Assembly: GCA_964245825.1 (NCBI GenBank) | Contig: CAXTNT010000003.1 | Coordinates: 62,001 to 126,000 of the forward strand | Direction of reading: 5' to 3' | Length of the DNA: 64,000 bases | DNA from: CAJCIY01 sp964245825 | GTDB lineage: Bacteria > Actinomycetota > Actinomycetes > Mycobacteriales > CAJCIY01 | Shown: positions 16,985 to 26,328 of the stretch, piece after piece | Layout: each line of letters opens with the position of its first letter | Numbering within the stretch: position 1 is the first letter of the stretch | Program-made: the position numbers and the translations under genes | The notes under the pieces: model-generated | Seen by the model: the letters and a program-made list of their open reading frames with translations, nothing else | What the model was told of the DNA's origin: nothing | Databases searched by the model: none

Positions 16985-18031
16985 TCACGCCTGGAGGTCG
17001 ACGACGACCTTCACGTCGTCCTGGCCCTTCTCGAACGCCTCGGTCCACCGCTCCATCGGCACCTTCTTGGTGACCAACTGGTGCAGCCAGGGCAGATCGG
17101 CCGACGCCAGCGCCTCGTTCGCCTGCTCGTAGTGCCGGCGCGCCTCGTTGATCGAGCCGACGAGGACCTGGTTGGCCAGCACCATCTGCTTGTTCAGCGA
17201 GGACATCGGCACCGGCATGTCGTCGGTCGAGCTGTTGATGCCGCACATCCCGATCACGCCGTTGTTGTTCAGGCCGCGGATGCAGTCGAACAGGAGCGCG
17301 CCCGAGCCAGTGCCCTCGACCACGACGTCGGGCTGGAAGCCGAGCCCCTGCACGCCGTCGTGGTGGTAGTGCGCCCCCAGCTCCTGCACCAGCTGCGGCT
17401 TGATGCCGTCTGCGGCGACGTCCAGCACGTGCACCTCGAGGCCCTTCTGCACCCCGAGCATGGCCGCGAGCAGCCCGATCGGGCCCGCACCGGTGACCAG
17501 CGCCCTCTTCGGCGCGTACGAGGCCCGGTGTCCGATGCGCTCGATCTGCTCCCAGACCTTGGCGACCACCGCGGTCGGCTCGATGAGGATGGCGGCGTCG
17601 CCCAACCGGGGATCGGCCTTGATCGCGTACTCCGGCTCGACCCGGAAGACCGACGAGCCGTAACCGTGGCGCTGCTTGATCCCGCGCTCGGTGTACTGGC
17701 CGTTGGAGCACATGTCCCACTCGAGGTTGGCGCACCACGGGCACGGCACCGGGTCGGGTCGCCGGACGATGCCGACCACCAGGTCGCCGGCTGCGAACCC
17801 GCTCCCGTCCGGGGCCGAGCGCACCCGGCCGAGGGACTCGTGGCCGAGGATGAGCAGGTCGTCCCCGTCTGGGACCCACCCGTAAGCCTCGTGCGTGATC
17901 TCGACATCGGTGCCGCAGACACCCATCAGCAGCCCGTCGAGGACCAGGGAGCCCTCGGTCTCGGGCGGGTCGGAGCGTTCGGTGACGGTCGCGGTCGAAG
18001 GTTTGCCGGGTACGACGGTGACGGCGCGCAT
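16985..18031 (-). CDS. Zinc-type dehydrogenase, glucose 1-dehydrogenase-like
   Basis: A 348-residue medium-chain dehydrogenase. Catalytic zinc ligands Cys39 (GVCGTD) and His64-Glu65 (GHES) are present, as is the cofactor-binding segment ALVTGAGPIGLLAAMLG. The lobe near CPWCANLEWDMC keeps three of the usual four structural-zinc cysteines. Sequence style (YGWVPDGDDLLILGHESLG and EKGQDDVKVVVDL) matches the archaeal/actinobacterial glucose 1-dehydrogenase group, which oxidises sugars with NAD(P). It is followed at four bases by the aquaporin gene, so a small-solute or sugar link is possible. ATG 18031 is the start. Confidence 0.82.
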   Translation of the reverse strand: MRAVTVVPGKPSTATVTERSDPPETEGSLVLDGLLMGVCGTDVEITHEAYGWVPDGDDLLILGHESLGRVRSAPDGSGFAAGDLVVGIVRRPDPVPCPWCANLEWDMCSNGQYTERGIKQRHGYGSSVFRVEPEYAIKADPRLGDAAILIEPTAVVAKVWEQIERIGHRASYAPKRALVTGAGPIGLLAAMLGVQKGLEVHVLDVAADGIKPQLVQELGAHYHHDGVQGLGFQPDVVVEGTGSGALLFDCIRGLNNNGVIGMCGINSSTDDMPVPMSSLNKQMVLANQVLVGSINEARRHYEQANEALASADLPWLHQLVTKKVPMERWTEAFEKGQDDVKVVVDLQA

Positions 18032-18086
18032 GCCACAACCTCTCAGATGCGGGCCCGAAGGGGCCGCCCGGGGTCAGACTGGGCGC

Positions 18087-18740
18087 GTGGCCGGCGCGAA
18101 CGATCGGGGCGCCGCCCGGGCCCTGGCAGCGGCAGCCGTCGCCGACGGCGCCCCGACGCGGTGGTTCGAGCAGCTCTACGCGGGTGCGGCACGCGGCGAG
18201 CACCCGGTGCCCTGGGCGGACCTCGCGCCGAACCCGTACCTGCTGTCGTGGCCCGGTCGCGACCCCGCCGCGATGCGACGCACCCTCGTGGTCGGATGCG
18301 GGTACGGCGACGACGCCGAGTGGCTGGCGGCCCGCGGGCACGCCGTGACGGCCTTCGACATCGCCCCGAGCGCCGTGCAGCACTGCCGCGAGCGTTTCCC
18401 CGCCAGCGAGGTCGACTACGTCGTGGCCGACCTGCTCGACCCGCCGACGTGGCCCTCCTACGACCTGGTCGTGGAGATCTACACGCTCCAGGTGCTGCCG
18501 CCGGGCAGCCCGGAGCGTCGGCGCGCGGTGACCACCCTCGCGGCGCTGACCGGCGGCACGCTGCTGGTCATCTGCCGGCTGCGCGAGCCCGACGAGGACG
18601 TGGGGCAGATGCCGTGGCCGCTGACCCGCGCTGACCTGGCGCCATTGGACCGGCTCGTCGGTCCCGGCTCGGCGGACGTCGTGGTGGAGCGCGACGGGGA
18701 GCGGGAGGTACGCCGATTGCGCGTCGCCTACTCGCGCTGA
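18087..18740 (+). CDS. Class I SAM-dependent methyltransferase (thiopurine MT-like)
   Basis: A 217-residue protein with a Rossmann SAM-binding motif I (LVVGCGYGDDAEWLA), motif II acidic residue in VTAFDIAPSAV, and motif IV DLVVEIYTLQVLP. The N-terminal pattern (WFEQLYAGAARGEHPVPWADL) resembles thiopurine methyltransferase-like proteins. Substrate unknown. GTG 18087 is divergent from the dehydrogenase gene, with 55 bases between starts. A short hairpin follows. Confidence 0.82.
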   Translation: MAGANDRGAARALAAAAVADGAPTRWFEQLYAGAARGEHPVPWADLAPNPYLLSWPGRDPAAMRRTLVVGCGYGDDAEWLAARGHAVTAFDIAPSAVQHCRERFPASEVDYVVADLLDPPTWPSYDLVVEIYTLQVLPPGSPERRRAVTTLAALTGGTLLVICRLREPDEDVGQMPWPLTRADLAPLDRLVGPGSADVVVERDGEREVRRLRVAYSR

Positions 18741-18759
18741 CAGACCTTCCCACAGGCAA

Positions 18760-18777
18760 CTGCCAGCCGACTGGCAG
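18760..18777 (+). terminator. Short hairpin after methyltransferase gene
   Basis: CTGCCAG and CTGGCAG form a perfect 7-bp stem with a 4-base loop, 20 bases after the stop. It separates this gene from the export operon. Weak but well placed. Confidence 0.5.
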
Positions 18778-18899
18778 GTCCGCTTCACGCTCCGCTCAGG
18801 GCCGCCCGGCACAGTCAGTGCTGCGCGGTGCTGGTCCCCCCGACCGGCACCGCGACCAACAAACCGAAGCGCCGCGCAGGACGGACGAGAGGGACGACG

Positions 18900-20207
18900 G
18901 TGGCGTCAGCACTGCGGCGGGCACGTCGCCGGCCCCGGGTGGTGATCCCGGTGGCCCTGGCGATCGTCGTGGCCGCCGGCGCCGGCGCCTGGGCGGCGAC
19001 GCGCAGCTCGGCGTCGGGCAGCACCGGCCTGACCACGACCACCTCCCTGGTGGCGGCGGCCACCGGCACCATCGCCCAGACCCACTCCGCCTCCGGGACC
19101 ATCGCCAACACGACGACCTCGGACCTCTCGTTCGACACCACCGGCACGGTCACCGCCGTCGCGGTGAAGGTCGGCTCGACCGTCCGCAAGGGCCAGGTGC
19201 TGGCGACGGTCGACTCGACCGCGCTGGCCAGCGCGGTCGCCCAGGCCAGCTCGACGGTCGCCGCCATGCAGGCGACGGTGGACAGCGACGAGAGCGACGG
19301 CGCCAGCAGCGCGCAGCTCGCGGCCGACCAGGCGGCGCTCGCCTCCGACCAGAGCCAGCTCGCCGAGGCCAAGGCATCGCTCGCGGACGCGTCCCTCGTC
19401 TCCCCCATCGCCGGCACGGTGACCGTGCTGGGCCTGACCGTCGGCCAGCAGGTGGGCTCCACGTCCGCCACCGGCGGATCGACCGGGTCGGGCGCCGCCG
19501 CCGGCAGCACGGGCACGACCGGCAGCACCAGTACCGGTAGCAGCACGGCCGACATCCAGGTCGTCAGCACCGGTTCGTACGTCGCCAACGTGACCGTGGA
19601 CGACACCGTGGTCGGTGACCTCGCGGTCGGGGACGAGGTCACGCTCACCCGGAGCACCGCCGCGGCGACGACCGCCCGGGGCTTCGGCGGTGGCGGCTTC
19701 GGGGGTGGCGCCTTCGGGGGCGGCACCGGTGGCACTGGCACCTCGGGGTCGTCGGGCACCACCCTCGACACCACTCCGTTCTTCGGCACCGTCTCCTCGG
19801 TCGGCCTGGTGGCCAGCAGCTCCTCGACCGTCGCCAGCTACCCGGTGGTGATCGCCGTGACCGGCAGCCCGGCCAAGCTCTACGCCGGCACCACCGTGAC
19901 CGCCGTCATCACGTACAAGCAGCTGAACGACGTGCTGGAGGTGCCGACGACGGCCATCCACCAGGGCACCGCCGGCACCTCCTACGTGCTGAGGTCGGTC
20001 GGCGGCAAGCTCACCAAGGCGACCGTGACGACCGGGGTGGCGGCCGGCGGCGAGACGCAGATCCTCAGCGGGCTGGCCAGCGGCGACCAGGTGCAGGTCG
20101 TGACCGTGGCCCGGGTAGGCGCGGGCACCCGTACGGGCCCCGGTGGCGGCAACGAAGGCGGCTTCGGCGGCGGCGGCTTCCCCAGCGGCCTGCCGGGCGG
20201 CGGCTAG
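18900..20207 (+). CDS. MacA-like membrane fusion protein (HlyD family), first copy
   Basis: A 435-residue protein. One membrane anchor lies near residues 14-34, then a lipoyl/barrel-sandwich half (GTVTAVAVKVGSTVRKGQVLATVDS), a short helical hairpin, the second half (SLVSPIAGTVTVLGLTVGQQV), a beta-barrel and a membrane-proximal domain. Gly-rich spacers (GFGGGGFGGGAFGGG) occur in the middle and at the C-terminus. It would link the ABC transporter below to the cell exterior. GTG 18900 is chosen because GAGAGGG sits six bases upstream; an in-frame GTG at 18828 lacks such a site. The TAGTG junction couples it to the ATPase gene. Confidence 0.85.
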   Translation: MASALRRARRRPRVVIPVALAIVVAAGAGAWAATRSSASGSTGLTTTTSLVAAATGTIAQTHSASGTIANTTTSDLSFDTTGTVTAVAVKVGSTVRKGQVLATVDSTALASAVAQASSTVAAMQATVDSDESDGASSAQLAADQAALASDQSQLAEAKASLADASLVSPIAGTVTVLGLTVGQQVGSTSATGGSTGSGAAAGSTGTTGSTSTGSSTADIQVVSTGSYVANVTVDDTVVGDLAVGDEVTLTRSTAAATTARGFGGGGFGGGAFGGGTGGTGTSGSSGTTLDTTPFFGTVSSVGLVASSSSTVASYPVVIAVTGSPAKLYAGTTVTAVITYKQLNDVLEVPTTAIHQGTAGTSYVLRSVGGKLTKATVTTGVAAGGETQILSGLASGDQVQVVTVARVGAGTRTGPGGGNEGGFGGGGFPSGLPGGG

Positions 20208-20959
20208 TGACCGCGGCGCTGGCGGCGCCCTTCTCCGCGGATGTCGCGGAGCCCGTGCTGCGGGTCGAGGACGTGTACAAGACCTACGACACGGGCGCGC
20301 TGCCGGTACAGGCGTTGGGCGGGGTGTCGCTCACCGTCGAGGCCGGCGAGTACGTGGCAATCATGGGCCCGTCCGGCTCGGGGAAGTCGACCTTGATGCA
20401 CATCCTGGGCTGCCTCGACCTCCCGTCGAGCGGGCGCTACCTGCTCGCCGGCGAGGACGTCGGGGGGATGAGCGAGCAGCAGCTCGCCGATGTCCGCAAC
20501 CGGCGCATCGGCTTCGTCTTCCAGCAGTTCAACCTGCTGGCCAGCTCCTCGGCCTGGCGCAACGTGGAGCTCCCCCTCGTGTACGCCGGGGTCGCCCGCG
20601 CCGAGCGCCGGGAGCGCGCCGTCGCCGCACTGGAGCGCGTCGGTCTCGGCGACCGCGTCGAGCATCGCCCGGGGGAGCTGTCCGGCGGCCAGCAGCAACG
20701 GGTCGCGGTCGCCCGGGCACTGGTCTCCGAGCCCTCGCTCATCCTGGCCGACGAGCCGACCGGCAACCTCGACTCCAGCTCGACCCACGACGTGCTCGCC
20801 CTCCTGCGCGAGCTGAGCGAGCAGGGCCGCACGATCGTGCTCATCACCCACGAGCACGACGTCGCGCAGGCCGCCGCGCGGGTCGTCCGGCTGCGCGACG
20901 GCCTGATCACCGCCGACGAGCCGACCGTGCCGGACACGACCTGGGACGCGCCCTCATGA
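20207..20959 (+). CDS. ABC transporter ATPase, MacB/LolD type
   Basis: A 250-residue ATPase: Walker A GPSGSGKS (54-61), Q-loop GFVFQQFN (102-109), signature LSGGQQQR (158-165), Walker B LILADEP (178-184) and H-loop LITHEHD. It powers the permease encoded next. The family includes MacB, LolD and FtsE, which drive mechanotransmission-type export rather than passage through a pore. GTG 20207 overlaps the preceding stop by one base, and its own stop overlaps the permease ATG by four. Confidence 0.93.
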   Translation: MTAALAAPFSADVAEPVLRVEDVYKTYDTGALPVQALGGVSLTVEAGEYVAIMGPSGSGKSTLMHILGCLDLPSSGRYLLAGEDVGGMSEQQLADVRNRRIGFVFQQFNLLASSSAWRNVELPLVYAGVARAERRERAVAALERVGLGDRVEHRPGELSGGQQQRVAVARALVSEPSLILADEPTGNLDSSSTHDVLALLRELSEQGRTIVLITHEHDVAQAAARVVRLRDGLITADEPTVPDTTWDAPS

Positions 20960-22191
20960 CCTGGCGCGACTCGTTCGGCACGGCGTTCGGCGCCGTCCGC
21001 AGCCACAAGCTCCGCTCGGGTCTGACTATGCTGGGCATCCTGATCGGGATCGCGGCCGTCATCCTGACCGTCGGGCTGGGCACCGGGGCGCAGAACCAGG
21101 TCAAGTCCCAGATCAGCGCGCTCGGGACCAACCTGCTCGTGATCACGCCCGGCAGCTCAACCTCCACCACCACGGGCGTACGCGGCGGCCTCGGCTCCTC
21201 CACGACGCTCACCGTCTCGGACGCCGAGGCGTTGCGATCGACCACGGTGGCGCCGGACATCGCCGCGGTCGCGCCGACCCTCACCGCCTCGGAAACCCTC
21301 CTCAACGGCTCGACGACCTGGACCTCCAGCATCGTGGGCACGAGCCCGGACTGGCTGTCGGTGCGGGCCCGCTCCCTGTCGGAGGGCCGGTTCCTGACGC
21401 AGGCCGACCAGAACTCCGACGCGGCTGTGATCGTCCTCGGTGCGACCACCGCGGCCGAGCTGTTCCCGGTCGGCGATCCGGTCGGCCAGGACGTGCTGGT
21501 CAGCGGCGTGCGGCTGCAGGTGGTCGGGGTGCTCACCTCGTCCGGATCCACCGGCAGCAGCAACGACGACGACACGGCGATCGTGCCGCTGTCCACTGCG
21601 CAGCAGCGCCTCTTCGGCGGCACCACCCGCAACGAGGTCCAGGCCATCTACGTCGAGGCGCACAGCGGCGCTGCCCTGTCCGCTGCCTACCAGGAGGCGG
21701 AGGCCGAGCTGCTGGCCCTGCACGACATCACCACCGCCAGCAGCGCGGACTTCACCATCACCAGCCAGCAGAGCCTGGTGACGACCGCAACGTCGGTCGA
21801 CCGGACCCTCACCGTGCTGCTCGGCGGCATCGCCGGCATCTCGCTGCTGGTCGGCGGGATCGGCGTCATGAACATCATGCTGGTGTCGGTGACGGAACGT
21901 ATCCGCGAGATCGGCCTGCGCAAGGCCCTCGGGGCCACTCCCGCCCTGATCCGCCGGCAGTTCCTGCTGGAGGCGTCACTGCTCGGCCTCGTCGGCGGCC
22001 TGCTCGGGCTGGCGCTGGCCGGGGCTGGCCGGGTGCTCCTGCCGCACCTCATCTCCAACCCGATCGCGATCTCGGCGACCGCCTCCGTCGCCGCGGTCGG
22101 GACCGCGGTGGTCATCGGCATCGTCGCGGGCGTCTACCCGGCCTCGCGGGCCGCCACCCTGCCCCCCATCGACGCGCTGCGTTCCGAGTGA
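20956..22191 (+). CDS. ABC transporter permease, FtsX/MacB type
   Basis: A 411-residue protein. Membrane segment 1 is near residues 22-44, followed by a large extracellular MacB-PCD-like domain. Three C-terminal membrane segments follow, with the conserved MNIMLVSVTERIREIGLRKA motif that contacts the ATPase. The extracellular part is Ser/Thr-rich. With the ATPase and two fusion proteins it forms a MacAB-like exporter or envelope-remodelling complex; substrate unknown. The ATGA and GTGA junctions indicate coupled translation. Confidence 0.92.
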   Translation: MTWRDSFGTAFGAVRSHKLRSGLTMLGILIGIAAVILTVGLGTGAQNQVKSQISALGTNLLVITPGSSTSTTTGVRGGLGSSTTLTVSDAEALRSTTVAPDIAAVAPTLTASETLLNGSTTWTSSIVGTSPDWLSVRARSLSEGRFLTQADQNSDAAVIVLGATTAAELFPVGDPVGQDVLVSGVRLQVVGVLTSSGSTGSSNDDDTAIVPLSTAQQRLFGGTTRNEVQAIYVEAHSGAALSAAYQEAEAELLALHDITTASSADFTITSQQSLVTTATSVDRTLTVLLGGIAGISLLVGGIGVMNIMLVSVTERIREIGLRKALGATPALIRRQFLLEASLLGLVGGLLGLALAGAGRVLLPHLISNPIAISATASVAAVGTAVVIGIVAGVYPASRAATLPPIDALRSE

Positions 22192-22226
22192 CGCGCGCCC
22201 GTTCCGTCAGGAGCAGCCAAGACATC

Positions 22227-23078
22227 ATGCACAGCAGCACAGTCCGACCGATCGGTCTCGCCGCGACGGGCGTCGCGCTCGCGCTGGCGGTAGCCGCCTG
22301 CGGGAGCTCGGTGTCTTCCCAGGCCGCGCCGACGAGCTCCGCGACACCCTCCCGCGCTACCGGCGCTGAGCGGGTCCCGGGCACGAGCGGCCTCATCGCC
22401 GCGATCAGCGGCACCACCCTGCAGGTGCAGGGCTCCAGCACCCAGACAGCGGTCACCTACACGTCGGCGACCCGGATCACCAAGACCTCGCGGGTGAGCC
22501 TGGCGGCGGTCACCGCCGGTGAGTGCGCCACGGTCGTCGGAACGTCCAGCGGCGGCACCTTCGTCGCCCGCAGCATCCAGCTCAGGCCGGCGAGCGGCAG
22601 CCCGTGCACCGCGGCGGCGGGATTCGGCGGCGGCGGGTTCGGTGGCGGCGGGTATGGCGGCGGCTTCAGCGGGCGTACCGGCACCGCACTGCCCAGCGGC
22701 GCACCCACGGGCGTCCCGAGCGGGGGCCCGGGGGCCGGGCGCGGCTTCGGCGGCGAGTTCCTGACCGGGGCAGTCACGTCGGTCTCGACCAGCGGCCTGG
22801 TCATCGCCGGCACGGTGCGCACCGTCGGCACGGCGGCCTCGACCACGGCCGCGACCACGGCCTCGACCACGGTGACGACCGACAGCAGCACCACGATCAC
22901 CGCTGACATTGCCGCGACTTCGGCCGCCCTGGTGGTCGGCCAGTGCGCGACCGCGAGCGGCGCCGCCTCCAGCACCGGCGCGGTGGCCGCCCGGTCGATC
23001 GTCGTCAGCAGTCCGGTCGGCGGATCGTGCACCGCCGGCTTCGGCGGCCGGCTCGGCACCGGTGCGCAGAGTGGCTAG
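22227..23078 (+). CDS. Gly-rich lipoprotein with DUF5666-like domains
   Basis: A 283-residue protein with a lipoprotein signal (ALALAVAACGSS). Two similar beta-rich units follow (starting GLIAAISGTTLQVQG and GAVTSVSTSGLVIAG), each with one GxC(A)T motif, resembling DUF5666. A Gly-rich linker (GFGGGGFGGGGYGGGFSG) joins them. ATG 22227 gives the cleanest signal peptide. A GTG at 22188, overlapping the permease stop, is an alternative. Its position inside the ABC operon suggests it is an extracytoplasmic partner of the exporter, which is inference. Confidence 0.75.
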   Translation: MHSSTVRPIGLAATGVALALAVAACGSSVSSQAAPTSSATPSRATGAERVPGTSGLIAAISGTTLQVQGSSTQTAVTYTSATRITKTSRVSLAAVTAGECATVVGTSSGGTFVARSIQLRPASGSPCTAAAGFGGGGFGGGGYGGGFSGRTGTALPSGAPTGVPSGGPGAGRGFGGEFLTGAVTSVSTSGLVIAGTVRTVGTAASTTAATTASTTVTTDSSTTITADIAATSAALVVGQCATASGAASSTGAVAARSIVVSSPVGGSCTAGFGGRLGTGAQSG

Positions 23079-24819
23079 CCGGTTCCGGCCGCGCCGCGCG
23101 GTCGTCACCGGCGTCGCGGCCGTGGTGATCCTGGCCGCCGCGGGCATCGGCGCGTACGCCGCGACGCGACCGTCCGGGTCGGCGTACCGCACCGGACTGG
23201 TGGAGGTGGCGGGGGTGACCCGGACGCTGGCCGAGACCGGCACCGCCGTACCGGCGACGTCCGCCACCGCGTCGTTCGCCAAGCAGGGCACCGTCGCCTC
23301 GGTCGCGGTGAAGGCAGGGCAGACGGTCACGGCCGGCCAGACGCTCGCCACCCTCGACCAGACCCCGCTGGTGGCCGCGCTCGACGCGGCGAAGCAGACC
23401 ACCGCCGAGGCCCAGCTCGCCCTGACCCAAGCCGAGGACGGCACCCTCACGCAGGCGGTGGGTGGCACCGGCGGCAGTCGGTCCGCCACCGGTGCCACGA
23501 CCGCGGTGACCTCCGGCTCCTCGACGGTGAGCCTGCTGGCCACCGCGACGACGAGCACGGCGCTCGACGTCGTTGCCCTCGCGGGACCCGGCACCGGCTC
23601 ACGCGGCACCTCGACGTCGGGACTGATCGCGGCGGTGACCGGCGGGCAGCAGCGGGTGGACGCCGACCTTGCGGCCGCGCGGGCGCTGCTCGCGGCAGCG
23701 GTCACGGCGTGCGCCCCGACCACGACGCCGACGGCCACCGCGTCCCCGACTCCCACTGCGACTCCCACTGCGACTCCCACCACCACTCCCGCCCCGCCGT
23801 CGCCCGGCGTCGATCCGTCCGCCCCGGCAAGCCGCCCAGCCACCTCACCCCCCGCCGGAACGCCGTGCCTGGACGCCGAGCAGACGTTGCTGCGGGCGCA
23901 ACAGCGGGTGGCGGGCGACGAGAGCGCGCTGGCGTCGGCCGAGGCCAGCCTGGACGCAGCGCTGGTGGCGAGCAGCAGCTCGGCGGCTGCCACGAGCGGC
24001 GGCCAGGCCACGAACGGGCCGAGCGGCGGGCAGGCGACGAACGGGTCGGCCGGCTCGGGTTCGACCAGCACCGGGTCCGGCACGACGGCCACCGCGGCGC
24101 AGCTGGCCGCGTACCAGGCGAAGGTCGACGCCGCCGAGGCCGCCCAGGCCGTCGCGCAGCAGGACCTGCAGATGGCGACGCTGGTCAGCCCGATCAGCGG
24201 CACCGTCCTGTCGGTCGGACTCACCGCGGGCTCGTCCGCCGGCAACGACGGCATCCTCGTGTCGGCTCCGGACGGGATGGTGTTCACCGCCGCCGTGCCG
24301 GTGGCGACGGTGCCGCAGATCGCGGTCGGTCAGGCGGTGTCGCTCGTCCGCGACGGCACCGCGGCAGCGTTGGCCGGCACGGTCGTCGCCGTGGCCGCCG
24401 TCCCGGACAGCAGCGGCGACTACGCCGTCACCGTGGGGCTCACGACCGCGTCGGCCGGGATCCGCTCGGGGTCGACCGCGTCGATGACGATCTCGCTGGC
24501 GGGCGCCAGCAACGTACTCACCGTGCCCACGTCGGCGATCACCACGATCGGGTCGCTGCACGTGGTACGGCTGCTGAGCGGGTCGACCGTGCGCACCGTC
24601 CAGGTCACGGTGGGCACCCAGGACCCGGTCCGTACCCAGGTCACCGGGCAGCTGATGGCCGGGGAGAAGGTCGTGCTGGCCGACCTCGACGCAGCCGTGC
24701 CTGCTTCCAACGCCACCACCACCGGCCTCACCGGGCTGGGCGGGAGCTCGCTCGGCGGCGGCTCCGGTTCGGGCCGTTCCGCGTTCGGCGGTACGACGGG
24801 CGGCACCGGCAGAGGATGA
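23071..24819 (+). CDS. Membrane fusion protein (HlyD family), second copy
   Basis: A 582-residue protein. It has an N-terminal membrane anchor (VVTGVAAVVILAAAGIGAYA), a lipoyl half (GTVASVAVKAGQTVTAGQTL), a long helical hairpin region interrupted by a Thr/Pro linker (TPTATASPTPTATPTATPTT), the second lipoyl half (LVSPISGTVLSVGLTAGSS) and beta-barrel parts. It is longer than the first fusion protein and only partly similar to it. GTG 23071 overlaps the lipoprotein stop; GTG 23062 is possible. Two adaptors in one operon is unusual. The C-terminal tail is Gly-rich. Confidence 0.82.
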   Translation: MASRFRPRRAVVTGVAAVVILAAAGIGAYAATRPSGSAYRTGLVEVAGVTRTLAETGTAVPATSATASFAKQGTVASVAVKAGQTVTAGQTLATLDQTPLVAALDAAKQTTAEAQLALTQAEDGTLTQAVGGTGGSRSATGATTAVTSGSSTVSLLATATTSTALDVVALAGPGTGSRGTSTSGLIAAVTGGQQRVDADLAAARALLAAAVTACAPTTTPTATASPTPTATPTATPTTTPAPPSPGVDPSAPASRPATSPPAGTPCLDAEQTLLRAQQRVAGDESALASAEASLDAALVASSSSAAATSGGQATNGPSGGQATNGSAGSGSTSTGSGTTATAAQLAAYQAKVDAAEAAQAVAQQDLQMATLVSPISGTVLSVGLTAGSSAGNDGILVSAPDGMVFTAAVPVATVPQIAVGQAVSLVRDGTAAALAGTVVAVAAVPDSSGDYAVTVGLTTASAGIRSGSTASMTISLAGASNVLTVPTSAITTIGSLHVVRLLSGSTVRTVQVTVGTQDPVRTQVTGQLMAGEKVVLADLDAAVPASNATTTGLTGLGGSSLGGGSGSGRSAFGGTTGGTGRG

Positions 24820-24863
24820 CGCGTCAGCACGACGGGCGGCACCGGCAGAGATGACCCGTCAGC
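24793..24863. repeat. 36-bp direct duplication across two facing stop codons
   Basis: 24793-24828 and 24829-24863 are adjacent near-identical copies (one substitution, one missing base). Copy one carries the stop of the second fusion protein. Copy two carries the last codons and stop of the facing histidine kinase gene. It looks like a recent tandem duplication exactly at the convergent junction. Confidence 0.9.
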
Positions 24864-26307
24864 GCGGCAGCCGGACACGGAAGATCGCCCCGTGTCCCGG
24901 CGTCGACGACACGCTGGCGCTACCGCCGTGCACGGCGGCGATCGCCGCCACGATGGCCAGCCCCAAGCCCGCCCCACCGCTCTCCCGGGTTCGCGCCGGG
25001 TCGGCGCGCCAGAAGCGGTCGAACACCCGCGCCGCCGTCTCCCGGTCCAGACCGGGCCCGGAGTCCGCCACCTCGATCACCGCGTCGGTGCCCTCCACGT
25101 AGGTGCGCACCACCACCGGCGTACCGGCAGGGGTGTGCATGCGGGCATTGGCCAGCAGGTTCGTGATGACCTGGCGCAGCCTGCCGTCGTCACCGCGGAC
25201 GACCAGCGGGCCGTCCCCCTCGACCGCGATCGGCCGACCCGGCTCGATCGCCCGCGCGTCGTGGACGGCGTCGTCGGCGAGGGCGCGAAGGTCGACGTCG
25301 CCCACCTCGGGCGAGGGCCCGCGGTCGAGCCGGGCGAGCATCAGCAGGTCCTCGACCAGCGACCCCATCCGCACGGCCTCGTCCTCGATGCGGCGCATCA
25401 CCCGGTCGAGGTCGGGGCCGGGCGGCACGGCGCCCTGTCGGTGGAGTTCGGCGAAGCCCCGGATCGAGGTGAGCGGTGTGCGCAGCTCGTGGCTGGCGTC
25501 GGCCGCGAACTGCCGCAGCCGCGCGGCGGAGCGCTCCCGGTCGGCGAAGGCGGTCTGGATCTGCTCGAGCATCGAGTTGAACGCGGCGCCGAGCCGGCCC
25601 ACCTCCGTGCGCGGATCGGCCCGCGGGGCCCGGCGCGCCAGGTCGCCGGCCGCGATCGCGTCGGCGGTGGCCGTCACCTCGCCGAGCGGCCGCAGCCCGA
25701 CCCGTACGACCGCGTAGCCCAGCAGCAGCAGCACCAGCAGCACCGCACCGCTGACCGCCAGGTCGATGAGCAGGAGCTGGTTGGTGGTGGACGCCAGGTC
25801 GCGGAGGGACTGCCCGGCCACCAGCACGCCGCTCGAGTCGGCCAGCGGGGTCGCCACAATCCGCCAACGGCCGTCACCCGACGTCGCGTCGACGGTGAAA
25901 GGCCTCCCATGGCGGGCGGTCGCGGCGGCCAGCGTGAGCGTCGGCAGCCGGGGTGGCGGCAGCGAACTCTGCCCCAGGTCGCTGGCGAGGACCGCGCCGG
26001 TCGGCGACAGGCACTCCTGCACAAAGGTGTTCGGACCACGTCGGCCGCCGACCGGCAGCGTCGCGCGCGTCGCGCACAGCACGTCCACGAGCGGCCGGGC
26101 GACGGTGCCGGCCGGCCCGGACGGGCCCGGCCTGAACCGGCCGTCGAACCCGGTGAGCTGCTCGTCGATGCGGGTCAGCTGGCTGTGCCGCAGCACCTGC
26201 AGCCCGATGACGTCGGCGACCCCGAGGCCGAGGGCCGCCACCACGAGCAGGCCCAGGACGAGCCGGACGCGGAGCGAGACGGCCCGCAGCCGGAGTGGAC
26301 GCGCCAC
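24859..26307 (-). CDS. Sensor histidine kinase (OmpR-system partner)
   Basis: A 482-residue kinase: membrane segment 1 at about 15-35, an extracellular sensor to about 175, membrane segment 2 at about 180-202, a HAMP linker, dimerisation/phosphoacceptor His273 (ASHELRTPL), then an ATPase domain with N box (NLLANARMHTP), G1 DSGPGL and G2 GGAGLGLAIV. Layout and wording resemble mycobacterial TrcS/MprB-type kinases. The regulator gene lies 21 bases upstream. It converges on the ABC operon, which is a likely target. Signal unknown. Confidence 0.93.
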   Translation of the reverse strand: MARPLRLRAVSLRVRLVLGLLVVAALGLGVADVIGLQVLRHSQLTRIDEQLTGFDGRFRPGPSGPAGTVARPLVDVLCATRATLPVGGRRGPNTFVQECLSPTGAVLASDLGQSSLPPPRLPTLTLAAATARHGRPFTVDATSGDGRWRIVATPLADSSGVLVAGQSLRDLASTTNQLLLIDLAVSGAVLLVLLLLGYAVVRVGLRPLGEVTATADAIAAGDLARRAPRADPRTEVGRLGAAFNSMLEQIQTAFADRERSAARLRQFAADASHELRTPLTSIRGFAELHRQGAVPPGPDLDRVMRRIEDEAVRMGSLVEDLLMLARLDRGPSPEVGDVDLRALADDAVHDARAIEPGRPIAVEGDGPLVVRGDDGRLRQVITNLLANARMHTPAGTPVVVRTYVEGTDAVIEVADSGPGLDRETAARVFDRFWRADPARTRESGGAGLGLAIVAAIAAVHGGSASVSSTPGHGAIFRVRLPR

Positions 26308-26328
26308 GGAGTCAGTCCGGCGTCGCGA

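Noticed and set aside
23745..23800. Short tandem repeat ACTCCCACTGCG as regulatory microsatellite
   Set aside because: It encodes the Thr/Pro linker of the second fusion protein and is explained by that.
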